NCBI GenBank assembly: GCA_946885645.1
Contig: CAMPGU010000283.1
Location: forward strand, 1-5,365
Length of the DNA: 5,365 bases
Origin: an uncultured Haloferula sp.
Lineage (GTDB): Bacteria; Verrucomicrobiota; Verrucomicrobiae; Verrucomicrobiales; Akkermansiaceae
Direction of reading: 5' to 3'
Shown: positions 5,319-5,365 of the stretch, in pieces
Layout: each line of letters starts with the position of its first letter
Numbering within the stretch: position 1 is the stretch's first letter
Made by a program: the position numbers and the translations under genes
Notes under the pieces: generated by a model
What the model was told of the DNA's origin: nothing
Seen by the model: the letters and a program-made list of their open reading frames with translations, nothing else
Database searches by the model: none

Positions 5319-5365
5319 ACAGCAAGGATCGACGATTGCTTAACGAAGGATGTCTAGAAAAGAAG
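5319..5365. other. Right-edge sequence with no recognised feature
   Basis: These 47 bases are somewhat more AT-rich than the rest. They probably belong to the upstream region of the two-helix membrane protein and might carry its promoter. I cannot identify a convincing -35/-10 pair, a hairpin or the end of another gene. Confidence 0.3.

Overview
The window is a high-GC bacterial segment. It carries six protein genes, all on the minus strand and transcribed from the right end of the window towards the left. The best guess for the source is a member of Verrucomicrobiota, something like Luteolibacter, Haloferula or a relative. That guess rests on three things: the style of the proteins (a small two-helix membrane protein of unknown family, a PepT1-like POT transporter carrying a DAWGN / S-x-GPD pseudopilin-like segment, a LysM lipoprotein), the high GC, and the absence of recognisable Shine-Dalgarno sequences in front of any of the six genes. 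It is an inference and not proven by a marker gene. No rRNA, tRNA, CRISPR array, transposase or integration site is visible.

Layout in transcription order: (1) an unrecognised protein with two membrane helices (5276-4782); (2) fabH, beta-ketoacyl-ACP synthase III, which starts fatty acid synthesis (4731-3727, after a 50-nt gap); (3) a proton-coupled oligopeptide transporter (POT/PTR2) with a large periplasmic insertion (3614-1770, after a 112-nt gap); (4) a TatD-family metal-dependent DNase/hydrolase, most likely starting at GTG 1743 (1743-937, after a 26-nt gap); (5) a lipoprotein with two C-terminal LysM domains (828-217, after a 108-nt gap); (6) the first 70 codons of a secreted protein that runs off the left edge (211-1, after a 5-nt gap). 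The closest linkages are POT-tatD and LysM-secreted protein, which look like co-translated pairs. The 112-nt and 108-nt gaps could hold promoters or transcript ends, but no convincing promoter is visible. About 47 nt at the right edge hold nothing recognisable.

Most of the content is housekeeping: lipid initiation, peptide uptake, nucleic acid turnover and cell wall binding. No shared pathway is evident. The most unusual item is the POT transporter. It has an insertion of about 180 residues between its last two membrane helices, predicted to lie in the periplasm. Part of this insertion closely follows the C-terminal pattern of type II secretion major pseudopilins (GspG, T2SSG domain). Canonical POT transporters have nothing like it. 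A second point of note is an alternating set of three AACGAA/TTCGTT arms just after the tatD stop codon, which could form mutually exclusive hairpins.
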